From an uncultured Alphaproteobacteria bacterium (GTDB lineage: Bacteria > Pseudomonadota > Alphaproteobacteria > Rs-D84), in contig CARVLU010000002.1 of assembly GCA_949082785.1 (NCBI GenBank), positions 186,001 through 250,000 on the forward strand: a DNA stretch of 64,000 nucleotides, in the 5' to 3' direction. A program made the translations under genes and the position numbers. This document shows, in pieces, positions 52,315-61,361 of the stretch; within the stretch, counting starts at the first letter, position 1, and the number at the start of each line of letters is the position of its first letter. The notes under the pieces are model-generated. The model was not told the DNA's origin. It saw only the letters and a list, made by a program, of their open reading frames with translations, and searched no databases.

Positions 52315-52762
52315 GGCTTATCCTTTTGATACAGGTTGTAATCGGCGTGTACAGCACCGCCCCCCATGCGAACAGCCACAGCATCCGCGCCAGATTGCCG
52401 AAATCAAATTGCAGAAAGAATAAAATTCCCAATCCCACGCCCCAGAATATCAGGAATCCCCGCAATCCGTTCTGGTCCCAGCGGGTCATGTCAATCACGC
52501 TTTGGAATCCGATGGCGGCATACGTCACGCAATACAGCGCCGTCCAAAACAACAGCGTGTCGGATTTGTAATCAATCAGAAAACACATCAATACCGAAAA
52601 TGCGGCAAATCCGGCCGTCGGCCGGATGAACGAAAAAAAGAAAATCGGAATCAACGCCAACGCCCCGCCCGGATTCCAAAACGGGGCCGATAACCGCCAC
52701 AGGGCCAAAGCCACAATAAACGGGCATGCGGCGCGCAGAAAATTCACAATTGTTGTTTTCAT
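52307..52762 (-). CDS. mreD: Rod shape-determining membrane protein MreD-like
   Basis: 151 residues, five hydrophobic segments, no charged domains. Sequence is weakly conserved, as usual for MreD. Identified mainly by position between mreC (1-base spacing) and mrdA, and by size. It would link MreC and the cytoskeleton to PBP2/RodA. Confidence 0.78.
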   Translation of the reverse strand: MKTTIVNFLRAACPFIVALALWRLSAPFWNPGGALALIPIFFFSFIRPTAGFAAFSVLMCFLIDYKSDTLLFWTALYCVTYAAIGFQSVIDMTRWDQNGLRGFLIFWGVGLGILFFLQFDFGNLARMLWLFAWGAVLYTPITTCIKRISHD

Positions 52763-53584
52763 TTACTTGTACTTGTCCCCGTTGTCGAATTGCAGAACCA
52801 TGACCGACGACAACCGCGACGGCAACAAAGTTTTGACGTCGGTTGCACTGGTCATTTCGCCGACGGGAATACCGCTGGGTAAAATACCGCTGATGTTGCT
52901 GGTGACCAGACGCAGGCCCGCGCGCGGTTGAAATTCGGGGTCACTGAAAAATCCCATGGTCGGGTGGCGCGACCCGTTGCCGGCCAAGAAACCATAGACT
53001 TCGGACCCGGCGATGCGAACGGCAATATTGCTGGCCCCATCGGACAGGGAACGCACCTTGGCAAAATGGGGGGCGGTGTCCGCGACAACGCCGACCAGTG
53101 TGCCGTCCATCGACACGACCGCCATGCCGTTTTCAATGCCGGCGTCCAATCCCTTGTTGATTAAAAACGTGCTGTGATGGAATGCGCGGTTGTCGTATGT
53201 CACGCCCGCCATAATGGCCCGCTGGGGCGATGCGCGGACAATATCCAGTTGCAGCGCCAGTTTCTGGTTTTCCGCAATCGCGATATCGCATGCGGTTTTG
53301 TTCGCCAATGCCGCGTCCAGCCGGGCGCGCAATTCTTCGTTTTCCGCCCGCAGGGTTGATAATTCCCGTATGTTTGCCGCCGTCCGGCCCACGACCCGCA
53401 CCGGCCATGTTATCGCGTCACCGACCGCCGATGCCACCGGCACCACCACGTGCGCCGCGGCGTTCATAATGCGATAATCAGGCTTTGCAATCATGATATA
53501 GACCAGAAATATCGGCAATGCGGCCGCGGCCGCGGCCGATTTAATCAAAGTATAGACGCGTGAAGATAATTTATTCTGGTTCAT
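52763..53584 (-). CDS. mreC: Rod shape-determining protein MreC
   Basis: 273 residues: membrane segment at about 14-32, coiled coil (LSTLRAENEELRARLDAALA, near 73-92), then the beta-barrel domain with AGVTYDNRAFHHSTFLINKG, VVSMDGTLVGVV and ASNIAVRIAGS. Periplasmic scaffold of the elongasome. First gene of the minus-strand block mreC-mreD-mrdA-rodA-topA-dnaG. mreB is not in the window. Confidence 0.94.
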   Translation of the reverse strand: MNQNKLSSRVYTLIKSAAAAAALPIFLVYIMIAKPDYRIMNAAAHVVVPVASAVGDAITWPVRVVGRTAANIRELSTLRAENEELRARLDAALANKTACDIAIAENQKLALQLDIVRASPQRAIMAGVTYDNRAFHHSTFLINKGLDAGIENGMAVVSMDGTLVGVVADTAPHFAKVRSLSDGASNIAVRIAGSEVYGFLAGNGSRHPTMGFFSDPEFQPRAGLRLVTSNISGILPSGIPVGEMTSATDVKTLLPSRLSSVMVLQFDNGDKYK

Positions 53585-53722
53585 CGGGGCACAGTTTAAT
53601 CCTTATAAAGGCAACATTCAATAAAAACTTGATTTTTTGTTTTTATATGCCAAAATACGCGGGTGTAAAAATCCAAAGTGGCAAGGCATTGCCATCCGGA
53701 TGATGTTAAAAAAGGATATAAA

Positions 53723-53926
53723 ATGCCAAAACTGAAAACAAAATCGTACCTGAAAAAGCGTGCGTCTATGACTGCAAACGGTAAAATCCGTGTTGCCAGA
53801 AACGCCCACAAAAAACTGCTGCGTAAAAAGTCCAAGCGTGCAAACAACGCCGGTTCCAAACCGCAGTATCTGAATGACAACATGGTGCCACAGGCAAAAA
53901 TCCTGGCCCCATATGGACTGAAATAA
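53723..53926 (+). CDS. rpmI: 50S ribosomal protein L35
   Basis: 67 residues from ATG 53723 with AAAAAAGGA upstream: KLKTKSYLKKRASMTANGKI and the conserved HKKLLRKKSKR. First gene of rpmI-rplT; infC, which usually precedes it, is absent. A TTGATT element (53622-53627) and AT-rich sequence provide a likely promoter in the 138-base gap to mreC. Confidence 0.95.
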   Translation: MPKLKTKSYLKKRASMTANGKIRVARNAHKKLLRKKSKRANNAGSKPQYLNDNMVPQAKILAPYGLK

Positions 53927-53943
53927 TTTTGGGGGTATAAAAA

Positions 53944-54312
53944 ATGGCAAGAGTAAAACGCGGGACAACCGTTAAACAAAAGCATAACAAGATTTTGGCG
54001 CGTGCCAAAGGTTATCTGGGCCGTCATCATTCCACATATCGTGCGGCGCGTGAAAAGACCGAAAAAGCCGGTCAGTACGCATACCGCGATCGCCGCGTGA
54101 AAAAACGCGACTTTCGTTCCCTGTGGATTGTTCGCATCAACGCTGCGGTGCGCAGCCATGGTCTGACTTACAGCCAGTTCATGAACGGCCTGAAAAAGGC
54201 GGGTGTTTCCCTGGACCGCAAGGTTTTGGCGGAAATGGCCTATGCCGGGGATGCCAACTTCGACAAATTGGTCGATACTGCAAAACGATTTACCACCGCT
54301 GAATCTAAATAA
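53944..54312 (+). CDS. rplT: 50S ribosomal protein L20
   Basis: 122 residues. Basic N-terminal RNA-binding extension (ARVKRGTTVKQKHNKILARA, GYLGRHHSTYRAAREKTEKA), then YRDRRVKKRDFRSLWIVRIN and the C-terminal fold. Assembly protein of the large subunit, 17 bases after rpmI. Confidence 0.97.
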   Translation: MARVKRGTTVKQKHNKILARAKGYLGRHHSTYRAAREKTEKAGQYAYRDRRVKKRDFRSLWIVRINAAVRSHGLTYSQFMNGLKKAGVSLDRKVLAEMAYAGDANFDKLVDTAKRFTTAESK

Positions 54313-54315
54313 GCC

Positions 54316-54373
54316 TTGGCGGCGGGTCTTGTTTTGTTATAATAAAAGCCGGTTTATGCCGGCTTTTATTTTT
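54316..54373 (+). promoter_or_regulatory. Promoter and terminator hairpin upstream of pheS
   Basis: TTGGCG, 16 bases, TATAAT (54338-54343) is followed at once by AAAAGCCGG/CCGGCTTTT (54344-54367) with T-rich tail. The hairpin is probably the rplT terminator. If the promoter is used, it would be read from its first bases and could attenuate pheST. No leader peptide with Phe codons is seen. Confidence 0.55.
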
Positions 54374-54393
54374 TATACCAATGGGGAATAAAC

Positions 54394-55341
54394 GTGAAAG
54401 AACAGATAAAGCAAATTCAAACACTGGAAGAATTACAGGCCTTGCACACGGCGACGTTCGGTAAAAACGGTACCATGACGGCGCGTCTGCGGGATATGAA
54501 AAATCTGGATAATGATGCGCGCGTGGCGCTGAACCGGGAAAACGCCGAACTGCGCGAATTATTTAAAACACGCCAAACAGAAATTGAATACGCCGTCATG
54601 ATGGCCAAATTACATGACCAGAAGGTGGATGTCACCCTGTCCCCGGAACCGGCGGCGGTGGGGCGTCTGCATCCGTTGACAATGGCGCTGACCGAAATTT
54701 CGGGCATCCTGGAATCATTCGGGTACAGTTTGTGGACCGGCCCCGAAATCGAAGATGATTGGCATAATTTTACCGCGCTGAATACGCCGGCGCACCACCC
54801 TGCCCGTGATATGCAGGATACGTTCTTTCTGTCAAACGGCAACGTTATGCGCACCCAGACGTCGGCCATCCAAATCCGCGCCATGGAAAAATGCGGCGTG
54901 CCGGTCAAAATGTTCGGCATCGGCGCCACATATCGCAAGGAAATGGACGCCACCCATTCCCCCATGTTCCACCAGATAGAAGGCTTGTATGTCAACAAAG
55001 ACATCACCATGTCGGATTTAATCGGGGATATTCGCGCATTTTTGCAACGCTTCTTTGAAATGGATAATGTCGAACTGCGTATTCGGCCGTCTTATTTCCC
55101 GTTCACTGAACCCAGCATTGAAATCGATATGAAATGGCACGGGGACAAATGGCTGGAAATCATGGGGGCCGGTATGGTACACCCGGACGTTCTGCGCAAC
55201 TGTGGCATTGACCCGGACGTGTACCAGGGGTTTGCGTTCGGATTCGGTTGGGACAGACTGGCCATGCTGAAATACAATTTGCCCGACATTCGTAAATTCT
55301 ATGACGGGGACATCCGCTGGTTGGCGGCAAACGGTTTCTAA
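54394..55341 (+). CDS. pheS: Phenylalanine--tRNA ligase alpha subunit
   Basis: 315 residues, at the short end for PheS because the N-terminal coiled coil is trimmed. Class II core: HPLTMALTEISGILESFGYS, HPARDMQDTFF, RTQTSAIQIRAM, motif 2 IGATYRKEMDATHSPMFHQI, motif 3 GFAFGFGWDRLAMLKYNLPD. Start is GTG 54394 with GGGGAATAAAC upstream. Confidence 0.96.
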   Translation: MKEQIKQIQTLEELQALHTATFGKNGTMTARLRDMKNLDNDARVALNRENAELRELFKTRQTEIEYAVMMAKLHDQKVDVTLSPEPAAVGRLHPLTMALTEISGILESFGYSLWTGPEIEDDWHNFTALNTPAHHPARDMQDTFFLSNGNVMRTQTSAIQIRAMEKCGVPVKMFGIGATYRKEMDATHSPMFHQIEGLYVNKDITMSDLIGDIRAFLQRFFEMDNVELRIRPSYFPFTEPSIEIDMKWHGDKWLEIMGAGMVHPDVLRNCGIDPDVYQGFAFGFGWDRLAMLKYNLPDIRKFYDGDIRWLAANGF

Positions 55342-55360
55342 AATCGCGGGGGAATATAAA

Positions 55361-57667
55361 ATGAAATGGACTTATGATTGGTTAAAAGATTATTTAACAA
55401 CGACGGCGTCGCCCGACGTGATTTCTGAAACGCTGACCCGTATCGGACTGGAAGTCGAAGATGTCGATGCCCCCGTCGCCCCGGTTGCGGCCCGAATTGT
55501 TGAATGTCGCGCGCATGAAAACAGCGACCATTTGCACGTGCTGATGGTTGACGACGGGTCGGGCACCCCGCGCCAGGTGGTGTGTGGTGCGCCCAACGCC
55601 CGCGTGGGCTTGGTATCTGCGCTGGCGCGGCCCGGATGCAAAATCGGCGGCAATGAAATCAAAAGCGGCAAGTTGCGCGGCGTCCTGTCCGACGGGATGA
55701 TGTGCAGTGCGCGCGAATTGGGTATCGGTGATGACCATGATGGTATCATCGAATTGCCCGACAGCACGGTTTTGGGCATGCCGGTGGTGGATGCGCCGGT
55801 GGTCTTTGACGCGGGGATTACCCCCAACCGGCCTGATTATCTGTCGGTGATGGGCATTGCGCGTGATTTGGCGGCGGCCGGCGCCGGGACATTCCGCGCC
55901 CCGTCCGCCCCGCACCAGTTCCAGGTAAAATCCGACCGGCATGTGGATATTCAAACGCCCACGTGCCCGACATACCGGTTCTGTGAAATTCATGGGATTA
56001 AAAATGTCAAAAGCCCCCGTTTAATCGCATCGCGATTGGCGGCCATCGGCATTAATCCCAAAAATGTGGCGGTCGATACAACGAACTATATCTGTTATGA
56101 CATGGGCCAGCCGATGCACTGTTTCGATGCGGATTTGGTGCGCGGCAACATTGTTGTGCGTATGGCGCGCCCCGGTGAAGAATTCACCGATTTGTTCGGC
56201 AACAACCACACACTGACCGATGCGGACATGGTGATTGCGGACGATGCCGGTATTTTGGCGGTCGCGGGTGTGATTGGCGGCGCGCGCGCCATGACGGGCG
56301 ACGATACCACCAATATTATTCTGGAAAGTGCGTATTTCGACCCGGTCTCGGTTCGCAAAACGGCCAAGCGGATGGGTCTGTCCACCGACGCATCGTACCG
56401 GTATGAACGCGGGATTGACCCGACGATAAACGGGGCGGCATTGGCGCGCGCGGCAAACATGATTATGGATGCGGCGGGTGGTGAAATTGTGGGGTCGGGC
56501 TTTGCCGGCAAAATGGTGACACCCAACGTCAAAATCGAATACAATCCGGCATTGTTACGTAAAAAGACCGGCATTGACATGGACCCCCAAACCCAGAAAC
56601 AGATTTTGTCTGCGCTGGATTTTGTGGTGCGCGATGATGGCGGCGTGTGGACAATTTATCCCACAACCGCGCGCGTGGATATTCAAATTCCCGAAAACAT
56701 CGTGGCCGAATTGGTCCGTCTGTACGGATATGACCAGATTGCGGGCGCAACTGCCCACGGCGCGGCGCCCATGGCGGCGGCGGCCCAGGAATTAAATCTG
56801 GGGGTGAAACGGCAATTGGTCGCGCGCGGTCTGTCTGAATGCGTGTCGTTCGGGTTTGGCAATGCGGCCGCCGAAGCGTTGCTGTCCGAAAAAGCGTCGG
56901 TGATGGTTGCCAACCCCATTACGGCCGATTTAAACACCGCACGCAACGGTTTGCTGGGCAATATGTTAAATGCCATTGCCAATAACGAAAAACGTGGGTA
57001 CGGCGATTTAAACCTGTTTGAATTGGGGACCGTGTTTGATGGTGACATGCCCGGCGACCAGCATACGCAATTGGTGATTGCGCGCACCGGGATGACGGCG
57101 CCGCGTCACTGGCTGGGGCGGTCGCGCGTTGTCGATGTTTTCGATGCCAAGGCGGACGTTATCGCATTGATGCAGGGACAAAAAGTCACTGTCGTCACCG
57201 ACAATCCGTCCAAATGGGCACATCCGTTCCGTTGGGGCGCCGTGATGCAGGGAAATAAAAAGATTGCCGAATTCGGTCAATTGCATCCGAACATCGCCCG
57301 CGCGTGGAAGATTAAAAATCCGGTCATGATTACCATCGTTGATGACGTCGCGGCGTTGCCGAAAACGCGTCGCCGGGGTAACGTCACCCTGACCGATTTT
57401 CAGCCGATAACCCGCGATTTCGCATTTATCACCGATGCGGATTTTCCGGCGGCAACACTGGTGGCGACGGCGGCGGCGGCCGATAACCGTATTATCGATA
57501 CTGTTATCTTTGACGCGTTTGATATGGGGGATGGGAAAAAATCAATTGCATTTACCATCACCATCATGCCGCGTGAAAACATGTCGGATGCCGATTTACA
57601 GCAATTGCAATCGGCCGTTATTGACCGGGTGGAATCCAAGTGCCCCGCCCGCATCCGCGACAAATAA
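55361..57667 (+). CDS. pheT: Phenylalanine--tRNA ligase beta subunit
   Basis: 768 residues from ATG 55361, chosen for the GGGGGAATATAAA site just upstream. B1/OB region (HENSDHLHVLMVDDG, CGAPNARVGLV), B3/B4 (VRKTAKRMGLSTDASYRYER), B5 DNA-binding-like domain, and C-terminal ferredoxin-like B8 (FQPITRDFAFITDADFPAAT). Editing and tRNA-binding subunit of the heterotetramer with PheS. Followed by a strong terminator. Confidence 0.96.
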   Translation: MKWTYDWLKDYLTTTASPDVISETLTRIGLEVEDVDAPVAPVAARIVECRAHENSDHLHVLMVDDGSGTPRQVVCGAPNARVGLVSALARPGCKIGGNEIKSGKLRGVLSDGMMCSARELGIGDDHDGIIELPDSTVLGMPVVDAPVVFDAGITPNRPDYLSVMGIARDLAAAGAGTFRAPSAPHQFQVKSDRHVDIQTPTCPTYRFCEIHGIKNVKSPRLIASRLAAIGINPKNVAVDTTNYICYDMGQPMHCFDADLVRGNIVVRMARPGEEFTDLFGNNHTLTDADMVIADDAGILAVAGVIGGARAMTGDDTTNIILESAYFDPVSVRKTAKRMGLSTDASYRYERGIDPTINGAALARAANMIMDAAGGEIVGSGFAGKMVTPNVKIEYNPALLRKKTGIDMDPQTQKQILSALDFVVRDDGGVWTIYPTTARVDIQIPENIVAELVRLYGYDQIAGATAHGAAPMAAAAQELNLGVKRQLVARGLSECVSFGFGNAAAEALLSEKASVMVANPITADLNTARNGLLGNMLNAIANNEKRGYGDLNLFELGTVFDGDMPGDQHTQLVIARTGMTAPRHWLGRSRVVDVFDAKADVIALMQGQKVTVVTDNPSKWAHPFRWGAVMQGNKKIAEFGQLHPNIARAWKIKNPVMITIVDDVAALPKTRRRGNVTLTDFQPITRDFAFITDADFPAATLVATAAAADNRIIDTVIFDAFDMGDGKKSIAFTITIMPRENMSDADLQQLQSAVIDRVESKCPARIRDK

Positions 57668-57687
57668 CGATTGCGCACCACAAACAG

Positions 57688-57712
57688 AACCCGACATCCG
57701 TCGGGTTTTTTT
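57688..57712 (+). terminator. Terminator after pheT
   Basis: AACCCGAC/GTCGGGTT hairpin with T7. Confidence 0.92.
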
Positions 57713-57731
57713 GTGGGATGCGGCCCCTTGC

Positions 57732-57760
57732 TTGCTATTTGCAAAAAATTCCCATATAAT
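57732..57760 (+). promoter_or_regulatory. Promoter of the 6S-like RNA
   Basis: TTGCTA, 17-base spacer, TATAAT, giving a start near 57767. Confidence 0.75.
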
Positions 57761-57766
57761 ACGGGT

Positions 57767-57976
57767 GTGATAGTCTGACCATCTGTCATGAGGTGTGGAA
57801 GCCTCCCAGGTTATTTGGTATCTCGTGGACCGATATTAAATGTAAAAAAGACATGTCCCTTTAACCCCACGGTTGGAGGGCGTCAAAATACATACGGTAT
57901 TTCATGCCGTTAATATGCGCACAATCCTGGATTGCTTCTAACCTCCAACCGCCTTTTGGTCATGGCGGTTCTTTTT
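57767..57976 (+). ncRNA. ssrS: Structured RNA, possibly 6S RNA
   Basis: Own promoter and terminator (AACCGCC/GGCGGTT plus T5, 57947-57976). The body folds as one interrupted hairpin: GAGGT/ACCTC, GAAGC/GCTTC and CCAGG/CCTGG separated by small internal loops. A large asymmetric bubble follows, containing a small 3'-side hairpin ACGGTA/TGCCGT. The apical arm is CGTGG/CCACG with ATGT/ACAT. The ACCGATATTAAATG stretch recalls the start of the E. coli 6S bubble. Length, closing stem and central bubble fit 6S RNA, which binds sigma70 RNA polymerase. Assignment needs a covariance search. An XRE regulator starts 29 bases after the terminator. Confidence 0.5.
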
Positions 57977-58004
57977 ATTATCTAATCTGAAATCGGGGGA
58001 CAAG

Positions 58005-58358
58005 ATGGGTAAGAAATTTGACCAGGCCAACATGGACTTTAACAAAGCATTGGGGAAAACAATTCGCATGGCGCGCCAGGGGGCGCGGATGACGCAACCG
58101 GATTTGGCGCGTAAAATCAATGTAACATTCCAACAAATTCAAAAGTATGAAAGCGGGGTGAACAACATTTCCGCGTATAAGTTAAACCAGCTGTCGCGTG
58201 CGCTGGGGGTGGCGTTTTCGCCATTTGTATCCACCGCCGACGGGTTGGGGCCGACGCATATCGTGTGCGATACGCGATTGCTGAAATTAATGTCAAAACT
58301 GGGGCGATTGGACGGGCATCTGGTGCGTCTGGTCGAATCCATTGTGGACGAATTATAA
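58005..58358 (+). CDS. XRE-family transcriptional regulator
   Basis: 117 residues. Helix-turn-helix at about 18-62 (IRMARQGARMTQPDLARKIN, FQQIQKYESGVNNISAYKLN), same subfamily as the regulator at 19480. The C-terminal part is helical. GGGGGACAAG before ATG 58005. It directly follows the 6S-like RNA and its terminator, so readthrough could contribute to its expression. Confidence 0.88.
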   Translation: MGKKFDQANMDFNKALGKTIRMARQGARMTQPDLARKINVTFQQIQKYESGVNNISAYKLNQLSRALGVAFSPFVSTADGLGPTHIVCDTRLLKLMSKLGRLDGHLVRLVESIVDEL

Positions 58359-58361
58359 GAA

Positions 58362-58393
58362 TAAAAATCGGCCCCACTGCGGGGCCGTTTTAT
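58362..58393. terminator. Terminator between XRE gene and virD4
   Basis: CGGCCCC/GGGGCCG hairpin with A-rich and T-rich flanks between convergent genes. Confidence 0.82.
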
Positions 58394-60648
58394 TACGACA
58401 ACACCTTGGTTTCCTGGGTCGCGGGATAATATATCTTTGGCGTACCCGGATACCCCAGTGCCCGGTGATGGCTTGGTACCAGGAATTCCGGCAACGGGGG
58501 CGCTTCGCCCATTTTCACCTTGGCATATAATTTCTTTTCGATTTCCGATTTGTTTTTAAACCAGCGTTCCTGGGACGCTTCTATCGGGCGGTTATAATGA
58601 CCCTGGATGATGACCAATTGTTTTCCTTCGGGTAATTTCATGATGTCCATCGGCGAAAACAGCAATTCTTCGGTGGTGGTTTCTGTTTCCTTGCCATCGG
58701 CCCCCTTGGACGTTTTCTTTTTCATCTTCATTCCAATCATCTTGGAAAAGCGGTCGGCCGTGTCCGGGTCGTTTTGGCGCAAAACGATTTTCGCCGCCGT
58801 GGTCGATATGATGGTCGATGCCGCGTCGTTGCCATATTTTTCGGCAATCTGGTGCAAGTCCTGGCCGATAATCAGGTATGAAATCTGTTGCCCACGCCCC
58901 AGGTCTGGTCCCTGGATTACGGCGTCCAGTTTTTGCATTTTCGGCATTTCGTCCAATATAAACAGCGTCGGGAACGGTCCCATTTTTTGCCCGCTGGCGT
59001 TCGTGCTGTTGGGGCTGTTGGCCAACAGGAAATTCGACATCAATTCGATAAAGATACCCGTGATGGGGTTCAATGCCTGGGCATCGACCATGTTAATGGA
59101 CAGATATACCGTTACCGGCTTTACCTTGCCATCGCGGGGATCGCGCAACCCGCGCAGGTCGGAAAAGTGGAAATCAGAATGGCTGGTACGGTTGCGGACC
59201 GCCGCATTGCGGAATATCCCCAGCCCCGACAGAATGGTGGATAAAATGGACCCGCGTTCCTTGTCCGGGGTGTTGGCCAACTGGGTCAATTCCAAAATCG
59301 CGCGGTGGGCGTATGCGTACTGGCGCGCTTCGTTAACGGCGTCTGTGAACAAATCTTTCATGGGATCGGCCATCATGACCATCTGGTCCCCCTGGCGGCG
59401 GCGGTTTTCCATTTCCTGGGCAATGCGAATCTGGTTCGCGTTCAGCCAGTCCAGAATCATCGACAGTGACGCTTCGCGCCCGCGCCACGCGTCGGGGATG
59501 CCCGCCCATGTGCCGATGTGAACGTAATTGGTCGCGTTTAATTCCCCACGTTGCAGCAATGCGTGCGCCGCGTATGCGTTCGGGTCGTGAATCATCGACA
59601 AATAATAATCCGACAGCACCGCCGCATCTTCGGCGTCAAACGCGCCGGACGTAATGCGTGCGTGGAAATAATCATCCGCCTTGGCCCGTTCAATCTTGGA
59701 AATAATAAACTGAATCAATCCGGACAATCCCGCGCGCCCGGTTAATTGCCAGTGCGGGTCGGCCGATGATGACGTGTTGTCTGGGATTAAAACCTTGCAC
59801 ATGGAATCGACGTACAAATCGCGCATTTCCATGTCAAACGGCACGTGTTCGGGCGACAACGGATTCCACGACGGGTAATAAATGCCGCGTTCGGGGTCAT
59901 CCTGGCCGGCCCAGTTCATGATAAATGTTGGTCCGACCGTCGCGCGGTATGCGGACGTCAATTGCTTTAATTCCGGTTTCGGGTCGTTGATAATCATCGA
60001 TACCGTGTCGCAATCCAAAATGGTCGGAATACAAACACCGGCGGTTTTCCCGGTCCCGGGGGGCGCCACGCACAGCGCCGACAGACATTCGTCAAACATC
60101 AGCGGCATCATTTTGCCCCGGTTCTTGAAATACCCCAGAACCATCATAAATCCGTTGAACAGACTGCCCCCGCCTTTGCCCATCTTGGAAATGTCTGCGG
60201 CGGTCGCCTTGTTCGAAGATTTTTCGTCGAATTTGTCGTTGCCATGCGGATTGAATTCCGACACCAACGTCGCATCGGCCAGGAAATAGTACGCAATAAT
60301 CGGCAACAGTGGCGTCAAACATGGCAAATCCGTGCGCAGCAACGTGCGTGAAAACCAATACGGAATTTCGGCCAAGACCGACAATCCCCCCGTCGTCAGC
60401 ATATGCGACAGGTATATTTTCGTCCATGTAATCGACGCCGGGGACCACCCATAACGCCAAATATGTTCAATGATAAAAGACAGACCAAACGCCACCGCGC
60501 ACGCAATCCAAATCCCGCACGCCCACCGGATGCGCCAGAACAGCGCCGCCATCGGTTTTTGCAGGTGCGGTTTATACGAACTGGACTTGAATATATTCAA
60601 GCCCTTGGAATCGCCGCCGGCGGATAAAATCTTGAACTTGGCTGCCAT
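58393..60648 (-). CDS. virD4: Type IV secretion coupling protein VirD4
   Basis: 751 residues. N-terminal membrane segments (about 37-58 and 80-105, perhaps a third near 118-135), then the TraG/TraD ATPase core with Walker A CVAPPGTGKTAGV (near 192-204) and Walker B LFILDEMPKM (near 560). ISYLIIGQDLHQIAEKYG follows. It recruits substrates to the T4SS channel at the inner membrane. Lies 15 kb from virB3-virB4, so the system is dispersed as in Rickettsiales-type vir loci. Confidence 0.93.
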   Translation of the reverse strand: MAAKFKILSAGGDSKGLNIFKSSSYKPHLQKPMAALFWRIRWACGIWIACAVAFGLSFIIEHIWRYGWSPASITWTKIYLSHMLTTGGLSVLAEIPYWFSRTLLRTDLPCLTPLLPIIAYYFLADATLVSEFNPHGNDKFDEKSSNKATAADISKMGKGGGSLFNGFMMVLGYFKNRGKMMPLMFDECLSALCVAPPGTGKTAGVCIPTILDCDTVSMIINDPKPELKQLTSAYRATVGPTFIMNWAGQDDPERGIYYPSWNPLSPEHVPFDMEMRDLYVDSMCKVLIPDNTSSSADPHWQLTGRAGLSGLIQFIISKIERAKADDYFHARITSGAFDAEDAAVLSDYYLSMIHDPNAYAAHALLQRGELNATNYVHIGTWAGIPDAWRGREASLSMILDWLNANQIRIAQEMENRRRQGDQMVMMADPMKDLFTDAVNEARQYAYAHRAILELTQLANTPDKERGSILSTILSGLGIFRNAAVRNRTSHSDFHFSDLRGLRDPRDGKVKPVTVYLSINMVDAQALNPITGIFIELMSNFLLANSPNSTNASGQKMGPFPTLFILDEMPKMQKLDAVIQGPDLGRGQQISYLIIGQDLHQIAEKYGNDAASTIISTTAAKIVLRQNDPDTADRFSKMIGMKMKKKTSKGADGKETETTTEELLFSPMDIMKLPEGKQLVIIQGHYNRPIEASQERWFKNKSEIEKKLYAKVKMGEAPPLPEFLVPSHHRALGYPGTPKIYYPATQETKVLS

Positions 60649-60704
60649 TGTGTTATGATTATACCAGAAAAAATCATAATGATAAATACAAGAATTATCG
60701 CGCC

Positions 60705-61361
60705 ATGAAAAATATCCCGCGAATTTTTATTGATGCTGATTTACAAACTGGTATTCAGATACCGGTGTCGCGTGATGTCGCCCATTATCTGGGGCGTGTG
60801 ATGCGCACGGATGTTTGCCGCGTGTTTGGGGGCGGCGTCGAATTTGATGCGCGTCTGGGGGCGGACGGCAAAACGCTGCACATTGGGGCGGCGACGGGCC
60901 GACCCGACCCCAGCAATAAATTGACATTATGCTTTGCCCCGATAAAGCGGACCGACGACATGCTGAACATGGTGACGCAATTGGGCGTTGCCGCGTTCCA
61001 GCCCGTTATCACTGAACGCACGGTCGCGCACCACATCAACTGGGACCGCATGCACAAGATAGTGGTAGAGGCATCCGAACAATCCAACCGTAACAGTGTG
61101 CCGGTGATTTTGCCCCCGGTAAAGTTATCCGAATTGGACATGGGCGGGTTGGTATTTGCCGATGAACGCGCGGCGTATGGCCGCGCCACGCCCGAAATCC
61201 AAACGCCCCCGCGCGCCATCCTGATCGGGCCAGAGGGGGGATTTTCCGACGCCGAATTTGCCATGTTGGATGCGGCCGGCGCGCGCGGTATGTCATTGGG
61301 GCCAACCATTTTGCGGGCCGAAGTTGCGGCCGTTGTCGCCGCCAGTCGGGGGGTGCAATGA
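60705..61361 (+). CDS. rsmE: 16S rRNA (uracil1498-N3)-methyltransferase
   Basis: 218 residues from ATG 60705. SPOUT fold: N-terminal PUA-like part (RDVAHYLGRVMRTDV), LCFAPIKRTDDMLNMVTQLG, QSNRNSVPVI, AILIGPEGGFSDAEF, and the knot end LGPTILRAEVAAVVA. SAM-dependent methylation of 16S rRNA U1498. Slightly shorter than E. coli RsmE. Stop overlaps the next gene as ATGA. Confidence 0.95.
   Translation: MKNIPRIFIDADLQTGIQIPVSRDVAHYLGRVMRTDVCRVFGGGVEFDARLGADGKTLHIGAATGRPDPSNKLTLCFAPIKRTDDMLNMVTQLGVAAFQPVITERTVAHHINWDRMHKIVVEASEQSNRNSVPVILPPVKLSELDMGGLVFADERAAYGRATPEIQTPPRAILIGPEGGFSDAEFAMLDAAGARGMSLGPTILRAEVAAVVAASRGVQ

Noticed and set aside
53596..54159. Open frame of 187 codons antisense to rpmI/rplT
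   Set aside because: Lies opposite two certain ribosomal protein genes and has shadow-like Phe/Cys-rich composition.
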